The notes below the pieces were generated by a model. The model ran no database searches, was not told the origin of the DNA, and worked only from the letters and a program-made list of their open reading frames with translations. Source: Vigna angularis (taxonomy: Eukaryota; Streptophyta; Magnoliopsida; Fabales; Fabaceae). Taken from it: a stretch of DNA of 64,000 nucleotides. Positions 17,611 through 31,608 of this stretch are shown piece by piece. Position 1 is the stretch's first letter, and every line of letters starts with the position of its first letter. A program made the position numbers and the translations under genes. The stretch spans positions 7,434,001 to 7,498,000 of the forward strand of contig NC_068972.1 in assembly GCF_016808095.1 (NCBI RefSeq), read 5' to 3'.

Positions 17611-18495
17611 TTTCTTTCTGGGTGTTGCTCCCTCCACCACCACACCTTTCTCCCTCCACATCCCCTTTACTATTTTGGCCCTCAGTAAAATTTTATTTTT
17701 AGGGTTATTATTCTTTAATTTTACCCCTTCATAACCTATTTCACTAATAATCTATTGTAGTACCGTGTATGAGTAAAATACATTTCTTTCATTTTAACAG
17801 TATACTTGTTCCCTCTTTCTTTGGTCTGCTGTGAGATACTACAAGTTGCAAAAGTTGGTGGTGGTGGAAAGAATTATCAAGCAGTCTCCCTCTCGTGGTG
17901 GTGCAGTGTCACTCTCGTGGTGCAGTGCGTGGAGTGGTGCAGTGTGTGTGTGGTGCTTCCTCTAGGTGCGTACTCGAATAAACCATGACATAAAACCCTA
18001 AAATAAAAAACAAAACCTTTAAACGGAGGTGACATCCTTCAACGGATGTCACCTCCGTTTAAATGTTTTGTTTTTTTAGGGTTTGTTTTATTTGTTTATT
18101 AGATATTTTAATAATTTAATTTAAATGTTTTGATTTATTGTTTTTGAATATATTTTTAATGTATTTTAATAATGTATATTTATATTAGTTTATATTTAAA
18201 TTTTTTATTTTGGATGTGATATATAATTAGTTTTTAAACGTAATGATTTTGTAAATCTGAAGAAAAAGAAATGGAAACGCGGGAGGTGGGGAGGTGAATC
18301 GGAAATGGGGAAAGGCGAAGAGAGTTCCGTGGGTGGGGTGCTAGGAAAGTAAAATTAGGGTTTCAAATTATTTAAAATAGGGTAAAAGTAAAAATCTTTC
18401 TAACTTAAGGATATAATTGTGTTTAAAATAATGTAGGGAGGTGGAAGAAGTATACGATGGTGGTGGTGGTGGAGGGAGCAACACCCTTTCTTTCT
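17611..18495. mobile_element. Mutator-type MITE with 9-bp target duplication
   Basis: The element proper is 17620-18486 (867 bp). Its ends are inverted copies of GGGTGTTGCTCCCTCCACC, continuing as CCACCA repeats. The flanks TTTCTTTCT at 17611-17619 and 18487-18495 are identical 9-mers, the duplication size made by Mutator-like transposases. That 9-mer is low-complexity, which weakens this one point. No transposase is encoded. Internally there is a GTGGTGCAGTG-rich stretch (about 17890-17950) and a near-perfect central palindrome (listed separately). Confidence 0.75.
17993..18084. repeat. Central palindrome (hairpin) within the MITE
   Basis: AAACGGAGGTGACATCC at 18021-18037 and its exact reverse complement at 18044-18060 flank a 6-base TTCAAC loop. 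The stem extends outward imperfectly on both sides through AAAACAAAAC/GTTTTGTTTT to AAACCCTA/TAGGGTTT. The whole structure covers about 92 bases near the middle of the element. Confidence 0.9.
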
Positions 18496-21400
18496 TTGTA
18501 TTTCAATTATCCTTCCTCCTTTCAACACGGATTTAAAACTTTTTTTTAGGGTTTCTTATTTGGTTTTTATTTTTATGCTCTTTTTCAACTTTCTTCTCCT
18601 TGTACTATACTACAATGAAAACAAACGTAAGGGAAGAAAAACTACAATCTTATATAAAAAAAAATTGGGGGTAATAATTTAATGTTTTCCTTTTTAAAAT
18701 AATATTTGTATCGTGATATTAATATAAAATAAATATAAGATAAAGTTAAATTGTAACCCTAGTATATTATTCTAGTTTTTTGTGTCTTTTAAGGTGTTTC
18801 GAATAAATAATGATTTGTGCATAATTTTGTTGATCTTTACAAAATAGTTATTAATAGTGATTCTAAATAAAAATTATGTAAAAGTTAAAGTAATAATTAA
18901 TGTTGTCTTAAATTAAAATTATGAGAGTTAAATACACATAACATTTGTTAGTCAGTCATTATGAAGTTGAAAAAAAGTGCCATAAAGGACATAATACTGG
19001 TACGTCTGAGTTTGAATTAATCTCAAATAAATCAGGTTGAAATTGTATTCTGACTATAAATAACTACAACGATGGAATGAATTTCCTTAAATTCATCGAG
19101 AATTCGCAATAGACACGACAAAAGACATTAAATTAGATATTAAATCTTATTTAATAAGAATAATGAATGAGTTATATATGTAAATTAAAGTTAGTGATGC
19201 AACATAGTTTGGACTTTGGACGATAGGAAATGGTAACTATTAGCGGTGGATAATATTAGCTAATTAATGCTTTCAGTTATGCGAACGCTATCACTTGGCT
19301 ACATTATCAAAGCTACCAATAACTGCAAATTATAACGTGTTAGAAAAAACTCAGAGAGATCATTTTTCAAGCTCACGTTAATAAGGTGGGTACACTGTAT
19401 TCATCACCCAGAAATATGAAGCAAAAGCTTAATAAAAATGATTTTTAAGAGATAAAAATCACACCACAACTCAATTTACGTAATAAAAAATATATGCAAA
19501 TCTAAAAATAGAGTAGGTTATATATATGCATGAAGAGATTTTGAATTGCATGGGTAATTTAGCAGAAGAAAATGAATTAGGGACAGAAATGGTGAGGGGT
19601 AGGTTGTTAGTGTTTAGATAATTTAAGCATATGAAATGGTAATAGATGTTGATATTGTGTTGGTTAAAGGGCAATTATGTGGGAGAATTGAAGGGACCAT
19701 GTTACTGTTTGGTTACCATTTGAAGGCAAACCAAGGGTAGGTCATAGCTATAGGACCCTTCCACATGTGTCGCTTCACCAGTCACTGCTATCTCTATATA
19801 AGAGGAATTTCATCCCAACTTCAACCAGTAATTTTCACTTACCTTAGTTTGCAGGGCTGGGCTATGGCTATGACTAGGGCTACCACCCCATACAAACACA
19901 TGCATTCAATCACAGAGATACGCAATTTATGGCTTCTTAATCTCAAAGCAGCAACAGAAAACGACGCTTTCTTTCTTACAGATCTTTACTATTTTGGATC
20001 CATTTATATATTCACTCTCATTCCGATACGGGTTACAATAAATACGATTCTCATGCAAATATTTAACTTACATTAAATATAGTTATATAGATGCTGCTGA
20101 ATCAATCACTTTGCCAGAGTTTAATTTATATCTCAACTCTTGAAAATGCATCATAAAATAAATCTTCATAATAAATAAAAAAGTTACATAAAGTTTGACG
20201 TGAAAAATATAATTTTTATTTAAATTAAACCTCCCTCACAGTACAAAAGTTTTTATAAAATTAACAAAAATAATATAATAAGTATTACATTTAAACATAT
20301 GAATGGCTCCTCTTTCATAATGTGGGTTATGAAAGCGAATTATGGTGAAGTTGAATAGATTATTAGAAATTATGTTTGGAAAGAGTTTTTGGAAGTTATG
20401 AAACGATAAAGGCGTTACTGGATTACACCATATATAACAAGGGACGAAGCCCAAAAAGAAAAGTGATGCATTAATGGGTCATATAGAGAATTGCGTTGTT
20501 CTTATCTTTCAATGTATATATGTATTAAAGTAGGAATAAAAAAATTGGATGTGTTGTTTGGGTCTATTTAAAGAAGGCAGGCTCCTTCGTCCCACATCAA
20601 TCATAATTTCTCTATGCACCTCAAAGTTTGTAAAACAACTTTTTGTCCTTTTCTATTTTATATTTACCAGAGAGTTTCATTGTTGTCCTTTTATTGCCTC
20701 ATTTACAATCTTGTACTTCTTTGTGTCTGATGAATATTTATGATGTCATTTCAATAACAATGGAAGATCTGGACACTGCTTCTGATATTTATTCTGTTGC
20801 GTTATAGGGTAATCGAAAATGTAATTTTGAGATTTTATCTTTTTATGACTTCAATATTATGAAAGGTAATATTGTAGTTTGGATAATATAATTCCTAATT
20901 ATACAACACATTATTATTAAAGTGATAAGATTTTATTGTTCTTTCTTAAATTATATGAAAAATTCATGAACAACAATGCAGGTGAAGTGAAAGTTATTTT
21001 GTGAATACCATAATCGCCAGTTAACAAATACATTAATAAAGACATTTATATCTTGTGAGATTAATAAGTTATGAAAAAAAATCATACTTCTTGACCCAAC
21101 TAAAAAGTAAATAATTAAATGCAATTATTTCAAATCTCTTTTATTTTTATTCTATTCAATAAATTAATTAAAGAATAGAATTCAAAATTATTCATATAAT
21201 TTTTTTATTATCATCAATCCAAACCTATATTCACATATCATAATTAATATCAATAATTTAATATTATAATTATGATTTATATTGTGTGATCGTCCCATCA
21301 ATATAGACCAAATAATCTAGATGATTAGATATACTACAAGAACAACCATAATTACAATCTTAAAACTGAACGTGTGACTCAGACGGAACGATCATTCTTA

Positions 21401-22840
21401 AAACAATTACATCTAACACTTGTGAAACTCGTTCTAAAGTCTATAAATATACGTTTGATTTAAGAAGTAAGTTATGACATTTAATATGCATTAATTATTT
21501 GAGTAGCTGAATATTTATGAACTTTGACATGAGAATATCTTCTGTAAGTAACCTCTAAAGACAAATGGACAAATGACTTAGATGAACAATGACATGATGA
21601 CAGACACTCGAACCTTCAACAACTTATAATTTGGTTAACCGTTAACTTCCATCCCATACTCAAAACATGATTTGTGATGAAGTATTATTATATTATTATT
21701 CACTACACAATTATTATATACTTAAGATAAGTATTATTCTAATAGAAACATAGGTCAATATTTATGTTAAACCTATAAATACAATTAGAATTATCTAAAA
21801 ATATTCACTTTATAAATATATATTCATCATATTCATAAAAATTTTAAACTTTTTTTCACTGACTCAAAAGGGTCATAGTAAATATTCGAATAAGATCATC
21901 TTTGATTTTTATATTTAAGGAATCAAAAATTGAAAATTTATCCCAAGTGCAGTGAAAATAACAATTAAAATCACCAATATGCAAACTCACTGGCCACACG
22001 GACAACGGAAGCTTGGACCATAGATGCATGATGCATATGTAGATGTCAAAGGAATATTTTGGTCTTTATTCACACTCCACGGAGAAAAAGGAGCCCATTA
22101 GAAAAACAACGTGTTAAAGTAGAAGCCCGTACCCAGCCCAATCGATTGGATATTAGAGATTGAACCCATTGGACATTACACAACAATTAAGCCTTGCCAT
22201 TTTTGTTAACACCCCATATTTTCTTCTTGGACTCCGTAGGTGTTTAAAAAGTTTAAATTGCCTATATAAGTCCAAAAAAATATAGTTTACATAATTCAAA
22301 AACATGTTATGGATTATGCAATTTATAATTAAAAATGTTTAAAATTACATAGTTTAGAAACATATTTTAAATTATATAATTTGAAATTAATTATTAGATT
22401 ATATAATTTACAAATCTATTATACATCATAGATTAAAAATGCATTCTAAATTATGTAATTCAAAATAAATTTCAAATTATATTATTAAAATATGTTTTCA
22501 GATATAAAAATATATTTGACATTATACAATCCAACATATATTTGCATAAAGAAATCATGGACCTTAGGCCGTGGTCTAATCTTTATTGTCTAACCTTTGG
22601 ATCAACTATAGCAAAATAATTGGGGTGTTGTTTACATTTCTTCATGCACCCATCAAAACGGATTTGGATTTCTGGATCACTGAATGGGCCCAATAGTGGG
22701 CCAGTTGTCTCTGTGTTCTGATCCAAAATTGTGATTTTTGATACTAATTGTTTTCTTATAGAAATTACTAGACAAACACACACGCACATTTTTATTTATT
22801 TTTTACTTACTTACATTTTTATAAATACATACAAAGAACT
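18496..22840. other. AT-rich intergenic DNA
   Basis: No gene is supported. A TATA-like CTCTATATAAGAG at 19790-19802 is followed by a 103-codon frame that shows no recognisable domain. The minus frames at 20236-20454 and 22583-22789 are likewise unassigned. Region 22240-22540 is made of loosely repeated AAATTATATAATTT-like blocks. Confidence 0.5.
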
Positions 22841-22844
22841 AGGG

Positions 22845-23320
22845 TTAGACAAAATAATCGTATCCGACCAAAATCCAAAAAATTCAAAGTAAATTTAACC
22901 ATACAGTTGGATTGGATTGGATAAATAAAATTGAGTAAAATAAATGTCTATAATTGGGTTTAGTTAGTAGGTTGAAACTTTATGAATCTTCGACTTAATT
23001 CAAATTTATGTTTTAATATTTATAAATTTGTAAATATATTTTAAATTTTAAATTTCAAATATTACTTTTAATATGATATTATTTTATTGAAATTTAGTAG
23101 TAGTTTATATAAAATCATACTTCCTTATAATAATCATTATTAAAATCAGGCATGTCATATTTTTTAGCTAAAGATTTCCTATATTTATTCAAAATTAAAA
23201 AAAAAATCATTAAAATGTTTTAATTTAATAAAAATTTGCAATTTAAGAAACCCAATCGAATTAATCCACAACTCGAACAATGTGAATCCGACTAGCTCAA
23301 TAAATTAAGTGGTCTAATAT
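22845..23320. mobile_element. Probable decayed hAT-like MITE
   Basis: The left edge (TAGGGTTAGACAAAATAATCG, then TATCCGACC and a GGATTGGATTGG block) and the right edge (AACCCAATCGAATTAATCC, then CACAACTCGAAC) flank an AT-rich middle. This layout resembles the other hAT-like MITEs in the window. No target duplication was found, so the limits are approximate and the family is inferred. Confidence 0.35.
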
Positions 23321-23324
23321 AAAT

Positions 23325-26300
23325 TTTAAAATATTAAATTTGTATTATATTGGTTATGATCATCTCAATAAGATGCCCAAATTTTGATTTCATTTTAAGA
23401 AATATACCGTGTTGATAGCTTATATGTGCCTGTGGTTCTGAATTTGTAAATATTTGAAATTAATGATTATATTATTATATTAGGTTGACTTAATTTGATG
23501 GTCATTCATTAACAAAAGGTCACTTTCTAAAATTATTTATTAATAAGCAATCCGTTATAACGTTGAAAATTTGGCCAGTCTCAGCTCACAACAAAGGGAC
23601 TACTTAAACTCAAACTCACAAAAAGCATCAAACTTCATATGATCCATGCTCAATATTAATAGGATCTAAATTTCTCACGCAAGATGCTAAATAATTATAA
23701 AAAATATTTCAATATAAAAGTTAATAATGATTTCAAAGTATATAAAAAAACGTTTAATTTTAATGTGGTTGGATTAAATCGTTGGCGAAGTTTGTTTATG
23801 AAGGAAGGAAACGATGGGCCAATCCAGCGGCTAAAAGCTCCCTGAAAATTGTGTCGTGAAAAACGCCTCTTCGAAAGGGTGTGTTGAAAGCAGAAGAAAC
23901 CAAATTTGAAACTTCTTTCTTTTTAGATTTCAGAAGTAAAATTATTCATGCTTATCCATTTATTCATGCTATAATCAATAATAAAGTCACCATCGCTATT
24001 TTTTTTTTCTTTTAAGTTTGAATCAGCACAAGCTGACTTTGTTTACTCTATTATGTTAAAAGCGTTCTCTTAAAGGCTTTTAAAAAAATCAATTCTAGCA
24101 GTGTGAAAGGATTAATTAGTTTGTACGATTAAGACCTCTGCTTTTGACTTTCATCTAAAATTGAAATGTTAGATTGATCATAGTATAGTTATGCAAGTTG
24201 CAATTTTCTTCCATTTCTTTTTCAATGCCAACTACCTTAGATTTAGTTGTGAAAACATACATATTATATTCTCAATTTCAATTTCTGCTTACATGTTTAC
24301 CGCAGTAGATTTAATAAAGATTATAGGAAGTAATGGTTAACGTATCAATTTGTCCATCCATTGTTTGCTTGGTTAAGTGGTTAGGTATATATAAATAAAT
24401 ATGATTAATTTTATTTTATAAACGCTTCAAAAAATTAGTGAATGCAATAATGATGTTGGTATTAATTGTTTTTAAAATAGTCACGGTTAAATATTTCAAT
24501 GATTTTATGATATCTTAATCACTTATAATAGACTGAAACCCACTTATCGAGTAAATTTAATTTGGTGAATGTTAATTTAATTTTTTAATTAAATTGATTC
24601 TACTTTAATTGCGGATATATGTTATCCGCAAAAAAATTAAAATAAAAACTTAATTTATATTTTATTAAATCAAATTTACTTTAATATAAAATAAAATTAT
24701 TTTATTATGTTAAATTTAATTAAAAATAAATTTTAATCTATATTTTATATTTTTTAATATTATTTAAAAGTGTATAAAATATACTTTTTAATATTTGTGG
24801 GTACCATGAATTTTAGAATATTCGTTAATTTTTTAAAATAAATATCCATACATACAGCGAGTTGAATTGTTATTTGCATGGTGTCATTTTTAGTTATGTA
24901 TGATTATAAATATGATATTTAAATGAAAAAGTTTGATAATATAAAAAAGTTAAACAATAAATTGTGGATATTTTCTTTATAACAAAATAATTAAAAATAA
25001 ATAATATTAATTGAATATTTTTTTTATGTTAGAGTACTAATATCATGAATAATAGCATGTATGGATAATAATACTAATATCGATAATTATATTATTAATA
25101 ATAGTATAATGCTAATAAATAATGATAATAATAATAATATAAATAATAATAGATGACCATAAAAACTAAAATAGGCCGGTGTTGTGACAAGAACATGTTC
25201 ATTTTAAAAAAGTAAAATAGTTAAAATTTGTGAATAAAAACACATACATATATAAACAACTAAAACTTAAAAGACATAGATATATTTAAAGGTATCGACA
25301 CATGAAATCACATGAATTTAAAATATTTTAAATAAAAATAACATAAACATATAAATAATTCTTTAGAATAAAATGAATAAATATTGTGAAATGTAATCCT
25401 TTTAAAATAATTTTTGGGATAACATGAAACTAACCTTAAAAGTTTTAAACAAAAATATATAAAGATATTGTTATTAACATAGACATTAAGTTTATAATAA
25501 TTAATTATTGATGTGCACATGTTTTTGTTTGGAATTATAAAATTAAGATTAAAAAAGAATATTAAAATATATATTTTTTTATGTTAAATTACAAATTTAT
25601 ATAATAACTAATTAGTGATCTGTAATAAAATAATATAGTTATATAATTAAAATTTATCATTAGAGTTTTGACTTTTATATTATATTAAAATAAAATCCAT
25701 ATGCAATAATAGTTACAAAAATAAAATATAAACATATTATAAAATATTATCCTATACAAAATAAAAACATGAGTCATGACTCTGCATACATGGATAGGAT
25801 TTTTTTTTTAATTATTATTTACGTTTGTTGTTATATTGAATTATTTTTTTTATATAGATTTTATGTAAAATTAAATTTAAAAATAAAAAAATATGTAAAT
25901 GATTTAATTATAATGTTGTTAATATATTTGTATTTATTGAAAGTGTATGTATAGTGAGCATCTCAGACAAGACCCACACATTCATTCTCAATCTCCCATG
26001 GCCAGTTGACCATCAATTTTGAACCATCATGCTTTCATTTAACAGATTGATAAAAAAAATGCTTCAAATCCCTTCATATCACCAACAACGCTTCACCAAA
26101 TTAAAAATCAAATCACTTTACAAAAATACCCATCCATTAAAAAAAAAAAATTTCACCTTCCCGTCGGATCAACAAAAAAGACAAAAAAAACTTGAAAAAA
26201 AAAACACAGAACCACCATGTTAAATCCAATAACAATACCAAATTTCAGAAAAAAAGGGAAAAGCATTCAAAGTATAAATAAAAAGGCAAAAATAAAAATC

Positions 26301-27955
26301 ACCTTTACAGCATGTCCGACTTGTTCACATTGCAGCCTCGTTTCAATTATGAAATTGCAAAGACGTTCCTAGAGTAAAAAACAGAAGAAATTGGTAAAAA
26401 CCCAAAAATCAGAAGAGAGGAAGATAATGGTATGTCAGTTTCAAACAAGCAATTTTTTTTATCATTTTCTTTCATCATAACGTAAATTGGGTATTTTTTT
26501 TTTAATTTAGAGACGATGGAAAATGAATTTAAAATATAGTTATGGATGTTTATTTATTGTGTGCCATAGTTTTGATGGAAAATAATGACAAATATAAAAA
26601 CATTGACTGAAATAGATAATAAATAGTAAAAATGAGTTTTTCTATTTTTTTTCTTTTCTCTTCGTGACCAAATAATTTAAATGTAATATGTGGAAAGAAT
26701 GATTGGTTAAATGAAATACAATGTTTATGAAAAGTGAAGTAAGTTAAATAAAAGTAATGTTTGAAGTAAAAATATGTGTTTTGTATAATTTCTGTTTAAA
26801 TAAAATACAATGTTTATATGAAATTGGATACGTTAATTTTCTCTAGTAATGATTACTTTGTCTTCATCTCCAATCAAACACACAAATGAAATTGATTACC
26901 TCCACATTATAATCGATTCCAGATTTATCACATAACAAGACAAACACATAGAATTGATTAAATGCATTTCAGAATCGATAACAACACCTTATATTTTGTT
27001 TAAAATTTGGTAATTATGAACTTAGACAAGGACAAACATGATAATTTTTCAATTTTCTTCAAATTCGAAAGCTTCAATAGGTGATAAAAGAACATTAAAT
27101 CTTGTAATTTAACACTTTTCATTTTTCCATATCGAATCGAACATGATTTTAGTTTATAATCTGTTAATGTCATTCTTCTTAAATAGTAAATTGTGTCCAA
27201 ACGAACACACCCTTAAAACAGTCCAATCTACCGCTATAATATATGTTAACACCAAGTAAAAGGAAAACACAACTAAAAAAATTGAAGAAAAATAAAACCT
27301 CTTAAATGAATACTTATTAACACACAAAAAAAAAAATAATTCCAAAATTTCAAAACAAGTTTTAACATACCTAATGTGGATATACTTTGGATATTTTACC
27401 ACTACATTATATTTCTATATTTATTGTTGAATACAATTGAAAAAAAAAAATTGGAAGATTTGTCGTGAATAAAAATAGAATAAATAGTATTGCAAGCATC
27501 GTTAGTCGGTATAACCTTTTCAAGTAATTTGTAAAGGTCAACTGTCAAGGGCAAAATCGTAAATTTACCCTTTAGCCTAAATTAAATAAAGAAAGTCATA
27601 AATATTTATTTTCGGTATTACGCATGAAAAATGGTTAGTACTTCAATAATTTCGGTATTTATATAACTAATGACAAATTTACTTGCTATTTATTGTTTGA
27701 TTGAACATCTAGGATATCATTAAAAATAATTAAAGATTCAGCAGTTTTCTATTAAAATCATATAAATAATATAATATATAGGTATTGTTTTTGAGTAATA
27801 TTTTAAACTTTTATTTTAATAAAATATGATACAGTTAATAATATAAGTATTGTGTAAATAACATTCTAAAGACGACTGAAGGTGAGCAATTATAGTATTA
27901 TATATAAGGCTTCTCCATATTTCTTTTTACATGTGTGTGGGGGTGGATTTAATGA
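23325..27955. other. Very AT-rich intergenic DNA
   Basis: No gene is supported. A small hairpin TTGCGGATA/TATCCGCAA lies near 24608-24632 in sequence resembling a worn copy of the 53 kb MITE. The adenine-rich stretch 25980-26400 has a somewhat less extreme composition but no assignable exon. Confidence 0.5.
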
Positions 27956-29124
27956 AGGCGTTGAGTCCGTGCCTCAGACAGAGTCAGCCTCTGTGTTGGA
28001 GAGAGAAAGAGAGAAAAGTTAGAGAGAGAAAGAGAGTTGTGATTTGTGAAGCACACAGGATCTGAAAACGTGTCACTGACAAGACTTTGGAACATCATGG
28101 TTAGTCAGCTATATCTTCATCTAATGGCCTTGGGTGGTTTTATGTGTATGAACGCACCTTTGCTCTGTTCAATTTCTTATCTTTTTAATTTTTCTCCACT
28201 TCTTCAAAGTTCTTTGCTCCTTATTTATTTTTTCCTTCGCCGTGTTTGGGGTGTGGGAAACTTCGAGACCCTGGTGTTTTTGGATATGGTTCGTAATCTT
28301 GAATTTGAATTCTTTTTTCTTCCGGGTTTCTTGTTCGCCTTTCAAAGCTTCTGTCTCTTGGTTTTGTAAAATTTATATTTGGGTAGTCCCCGACGTGTTT
28401 CTTGCTGTGTAGTTTTGGGAACTTGCAAGGACATAAATAAATTTATGTTTTGGTTCTAGAATTCTTTTGGAATCTTGTTATTTGGTTAGCAAGAAAGTCG
28501 GTAGTCTAGAGCTTTGATCTATTTTTCTGCTCTTTAAAGATCTCGTTATGTTGTTTGATCTCAGCGTTTAGAAAGAAGACCCCTCTTTTTCTCTTGTGTG
28601 CTTGTTTGTCTCAGCCCCCCGTGCGTGTGAAGGGGTATTTTATTCGATTCATGGCCTAGTAAATTCTGCACCAAAAAATAGGGAAATCAGATTCCACATA
28701 TAGTTGAAGTTAGTATAAAAAGAAGAACCTTCAGCAAGCCTTTTATTTTGGTTCAGTTGCTCCTATGTTAAGTTAGATTGAGGAGAAACAAAAATTAGGT
28801 CTAAAAACCCTTCAAAAACATGTTTCTGACTAAAGTATGGAATTTTAGCCTTTAGGTCCATGTGGGGCTTTCTTTTATGAGAATCTTTGGTTTTATTTTT
28901 ATTCATCCACTTTGTGCTTAACCCAATCTGTCTTCCTTCTCTTTTGCTTCTCGATCACTGAGCATCGAAGATGGAATTTAAAATGAAGTTTGGTTTATTT
29001 GCAGCTCGTCACTCTTCTAAGGTTTCAGTTGTGAGATCCTCTTGGTGACTAGAGTGGAACATTTATTGTTTTAGTGGCTCTTTGGTTATATATTAAGTTC
29101 TGGGCTGTGAGTATATCAGTAGAG
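27955..29124 (+). promoter_or_regulatory. 5' leader and leader intron of the Tubby-like gene
   Basis: GAGAGAAAGAGAG repeats at 28000-28036 mark a typical plant 5' leader. A plausible noncoding exon ends near 28099 (ATCATG|GTTAGT). A clear acceptor, TTTATTTGCAG|CTCGTC, lies at 29004, leaving about 120 bases of leader before the start codon. The donor is uncertain because other GT sites exist between 28100 and 28280. The upstream frame at 28046-28369 lies across this exon and intron and is not considered coding. Confidence 0.5.
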
Positions 29125-31608
29125 ATGTCCTTCCGCAGCATAGTTCGTGATGTAAGGGATGGAGTGGGAAGCCTATCTAGGAGGAGCTTTGAGGTGAGGC
29201 TTCCTGGCCATAACAGGGGCAAGTCACGCAGTTCGGTCCACGAGTTGCAGGAGCAGCCAGCGGTTATACAGAACAGCCGGTGGGCTAGCCTTCCCCCTGA
29301 GCTCCTTCGCGATGTTATTAATAGATTGGAAGCAAGCGAGAGTACATGGCCTGCTCGTAAGCATGTCGTTGCATGTGCTGCCGTGTGCAAGTCCTGGAGA
29401 GAAATGTGCAAAGAAATTGTCAGCAGTCCTGAATTCTGTGGGAAGATCACTTTCCCTGTTGCCCTGAAGCAGGTAGACTTTTTGTTCTTCTATCCTGTGC
29501 CTAAAATATGTGTAAAGTATTTTGCTTTATGTATAAAGAATATGAAATTTGTTCCATGACCAAAGTTTACATTTTTATGCTTCGTTGACTCTTGTCTTGT
29601 CTGCAGCCTGGGCATAGGAATGGAACCATCCAGTGTTTCATTAAGAGAGACAAATCTAAGCTGACATACCATCTCTTCCTTTGCCTCAGTCCTGGTAAGC
29701 TTTCCTATGTTGACACTAACATATATGAATTTATCTGATCATCTTGTTTTGTTCTTTCTTTAATTTTTGTGCTTATGGCCTCTGGTATTGATATATTTAT
29801 TGACTTTTTCCTTTATCAATATGAGCCGTGGTCACCTTTGAACGTAGAATTTATTGCTGTTTCTTTGATTTTTGGTTCAGCTTAATTGCTTGTGATGTTC
29901 ATTTCTATGTTTGGATTGGTGAAAAATGATGGAATGGGGTGGTTGTTTTTGAAATGTAAGCTTTGCTACCTTAAACTCGATCTTACAGCTTACTTGTGGC
30001 ATTGGGAATTGTTTTTCCAAATTCAATTTTTATCAAAACCTGTTGTTGTTAATGCAATTTAGATAGTAGTGTTCGAATATGATGTTCAACTTCTTTGTTG
30101 TGGCCACTTACAAACTTATTGTGTCGTTTTATTGTAGTTTATGAAAGTAAGTAATAACTACTGGGGCTCAAGTTACTTGAGGGTTGGGTGCTGATGTCAC
30201 TTCTAGTTTATTCTGGTCATATGATCCATTCAAATAATTCAACCTTGTTCCGATCATCATTTCAACTTGGTGTGTGTTTGGCTTGTTAGCTTTGCTAAAG
30301 TTTTAATGGTGTGTGATGCATGTCTATGCTTAGGTTGACTTTAATTACGAGAGAATAGTTCATGCCTTGCCTATCCTACTTGTTTTATTGGTTGAAATGT
30401 TTTCTATGCTAGGACGAGTATTGAGTTGACAAATGTCTTGCCGTTACACTATGCTGTAAATATGCATTTAGTAATTTTATGTTCCTGGCTATCATTGTTT
30501 TTGGGGCCTGTTCTGGACTGATAAATGTGTTCGTGCAGCCTTGCTTGTTGAAAATGGAAAGTTTCTTCTCTCTGCAAAAAGGACCAGAAGAACAACTTGC
30601 ACGGAGTATATTATATCAATGGATGCAGATAACATATCGAGATCTAGTAGTACTTACATTGGAAAACTGAGGTAAGACTTAATTTTGGGACTGCTTGACA
30701 TTCATTTTTGCATTAACAGTGATGGGTACGACAATTTTTTGGTTGTTACTGACTTGTACAAGATCTAAATTTATGCATAAGTTTTTACACCATCATTCAA
30801 GAAACTACAAATCAATTGTTTCTTTACTTTGTAGTCATCATGGACTTACACTGTATTAATTTTTGGTTGTTCCAGGTCAAATTTTCTTGGCACCAAGTTC
30901 ATAATTTATGATACACAACCACCTTACAACAATGCTATGCTGTCTCCACCTGGGCGAAGCCGTAGGTTTTCGAAAAAGGTTTCTCCAAAGGTCCCTAGCG
31001 GCAGCTACAACATTGCCCAGGTGACGTATGAGTTGAATGTTCTTGGTACTAGGGGTCCGCGAAGGATGAATTGCACGATGTACTCCATTCCTGCATCATC
31101 CCTTGAGCCTAATGGCGTTGTCCCAGGCCAGCCAGAGCTCCTTTCTCGCCCCCTTGAGGATTCTTTCCGCAGTATATCCTTCTCAAAATCAATTGACAAT
31201 TCAACAGAGTTTAGCAGCTCTAGGTTCTCAGAAATTATGGGAACCGGTAATGAAGACCAGGAGGGAAAGGTGAGACCTTTAGTTCTCAAGAACAAGTCCC
31301 CAAGGTGGCATGAACAGTTGCAATGCTGGTGTCTCAACTTTAGAGGAAGAGTCACCGTTGCCTCTGTTAAGAATTTTCAGCTGATTGCTGCTGCCCCACC
31401 AACCGCCGCCACCACGGTGCCTGTAGTAGGATCAGGACCTTCTCTATCCCAGCCAACACAGTCTTCTTCTGACCATGACAAGATTATTCTTCAGTTTGGC
31501 AAGGTTGGCAAGGATATGTTTACAATGGACTACCGATACCCCCTCTCTGCATTTCAGGCTTTTGCCATATGCTTGACTAGCTTTGACACAAAATTGGCTT
31601 GTGAATAG
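29125..31608 (+). CDS. F-box Tubby-like protein (TULP/TLP), four coding exons
   Basis: Plant Tubby-like proteins pair an F-box, which docks to SKP1 in SCF ubiquitin ligases, with a Tubby beta-barrel that binds phosphoinositides and tethers the protein to the plasma membrane. Coding exons are 29125-29472, 29607-29694, 30539-30671 and 30876-31608. All introns are GT..AG and phases match, giving 433 aa. Residues 1-50 form the usual N terminus ([13 protein letters not shown]). The F-box spans about 52-110 ([18 protein letters not shown] ... [11 protein letters not shown]). The Tubby domain runs from PGHRNG (117) to the terminal FDTKLACE signature. The KRTRR cluster in the Tubby domain corresponds to the family's lipid-binding basic residues. 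A Ser-rich insert and a Pro/Ala/Ser-rich loop are normal for this subgroup. The start at 29125 fits the conserved N terminus; an in-frame upstream ATG at 29074 would add 17 unconserved residues. Length is typical and nothing is broken. Confidence 0.95.

Noticed and set aside
20587..20620. GTCCCACATC resembling the plant snRNA upstream sequence element
   Set aside because: There is no TATA box at the required spacing and no snRNA sequence downstream.
28046..28369. 107-codon frame in the leader of the Tubby-like gene
   Set aside because: It runs through the inferred donor site into the leader intron and has a hydrophobic, unconserved translation.
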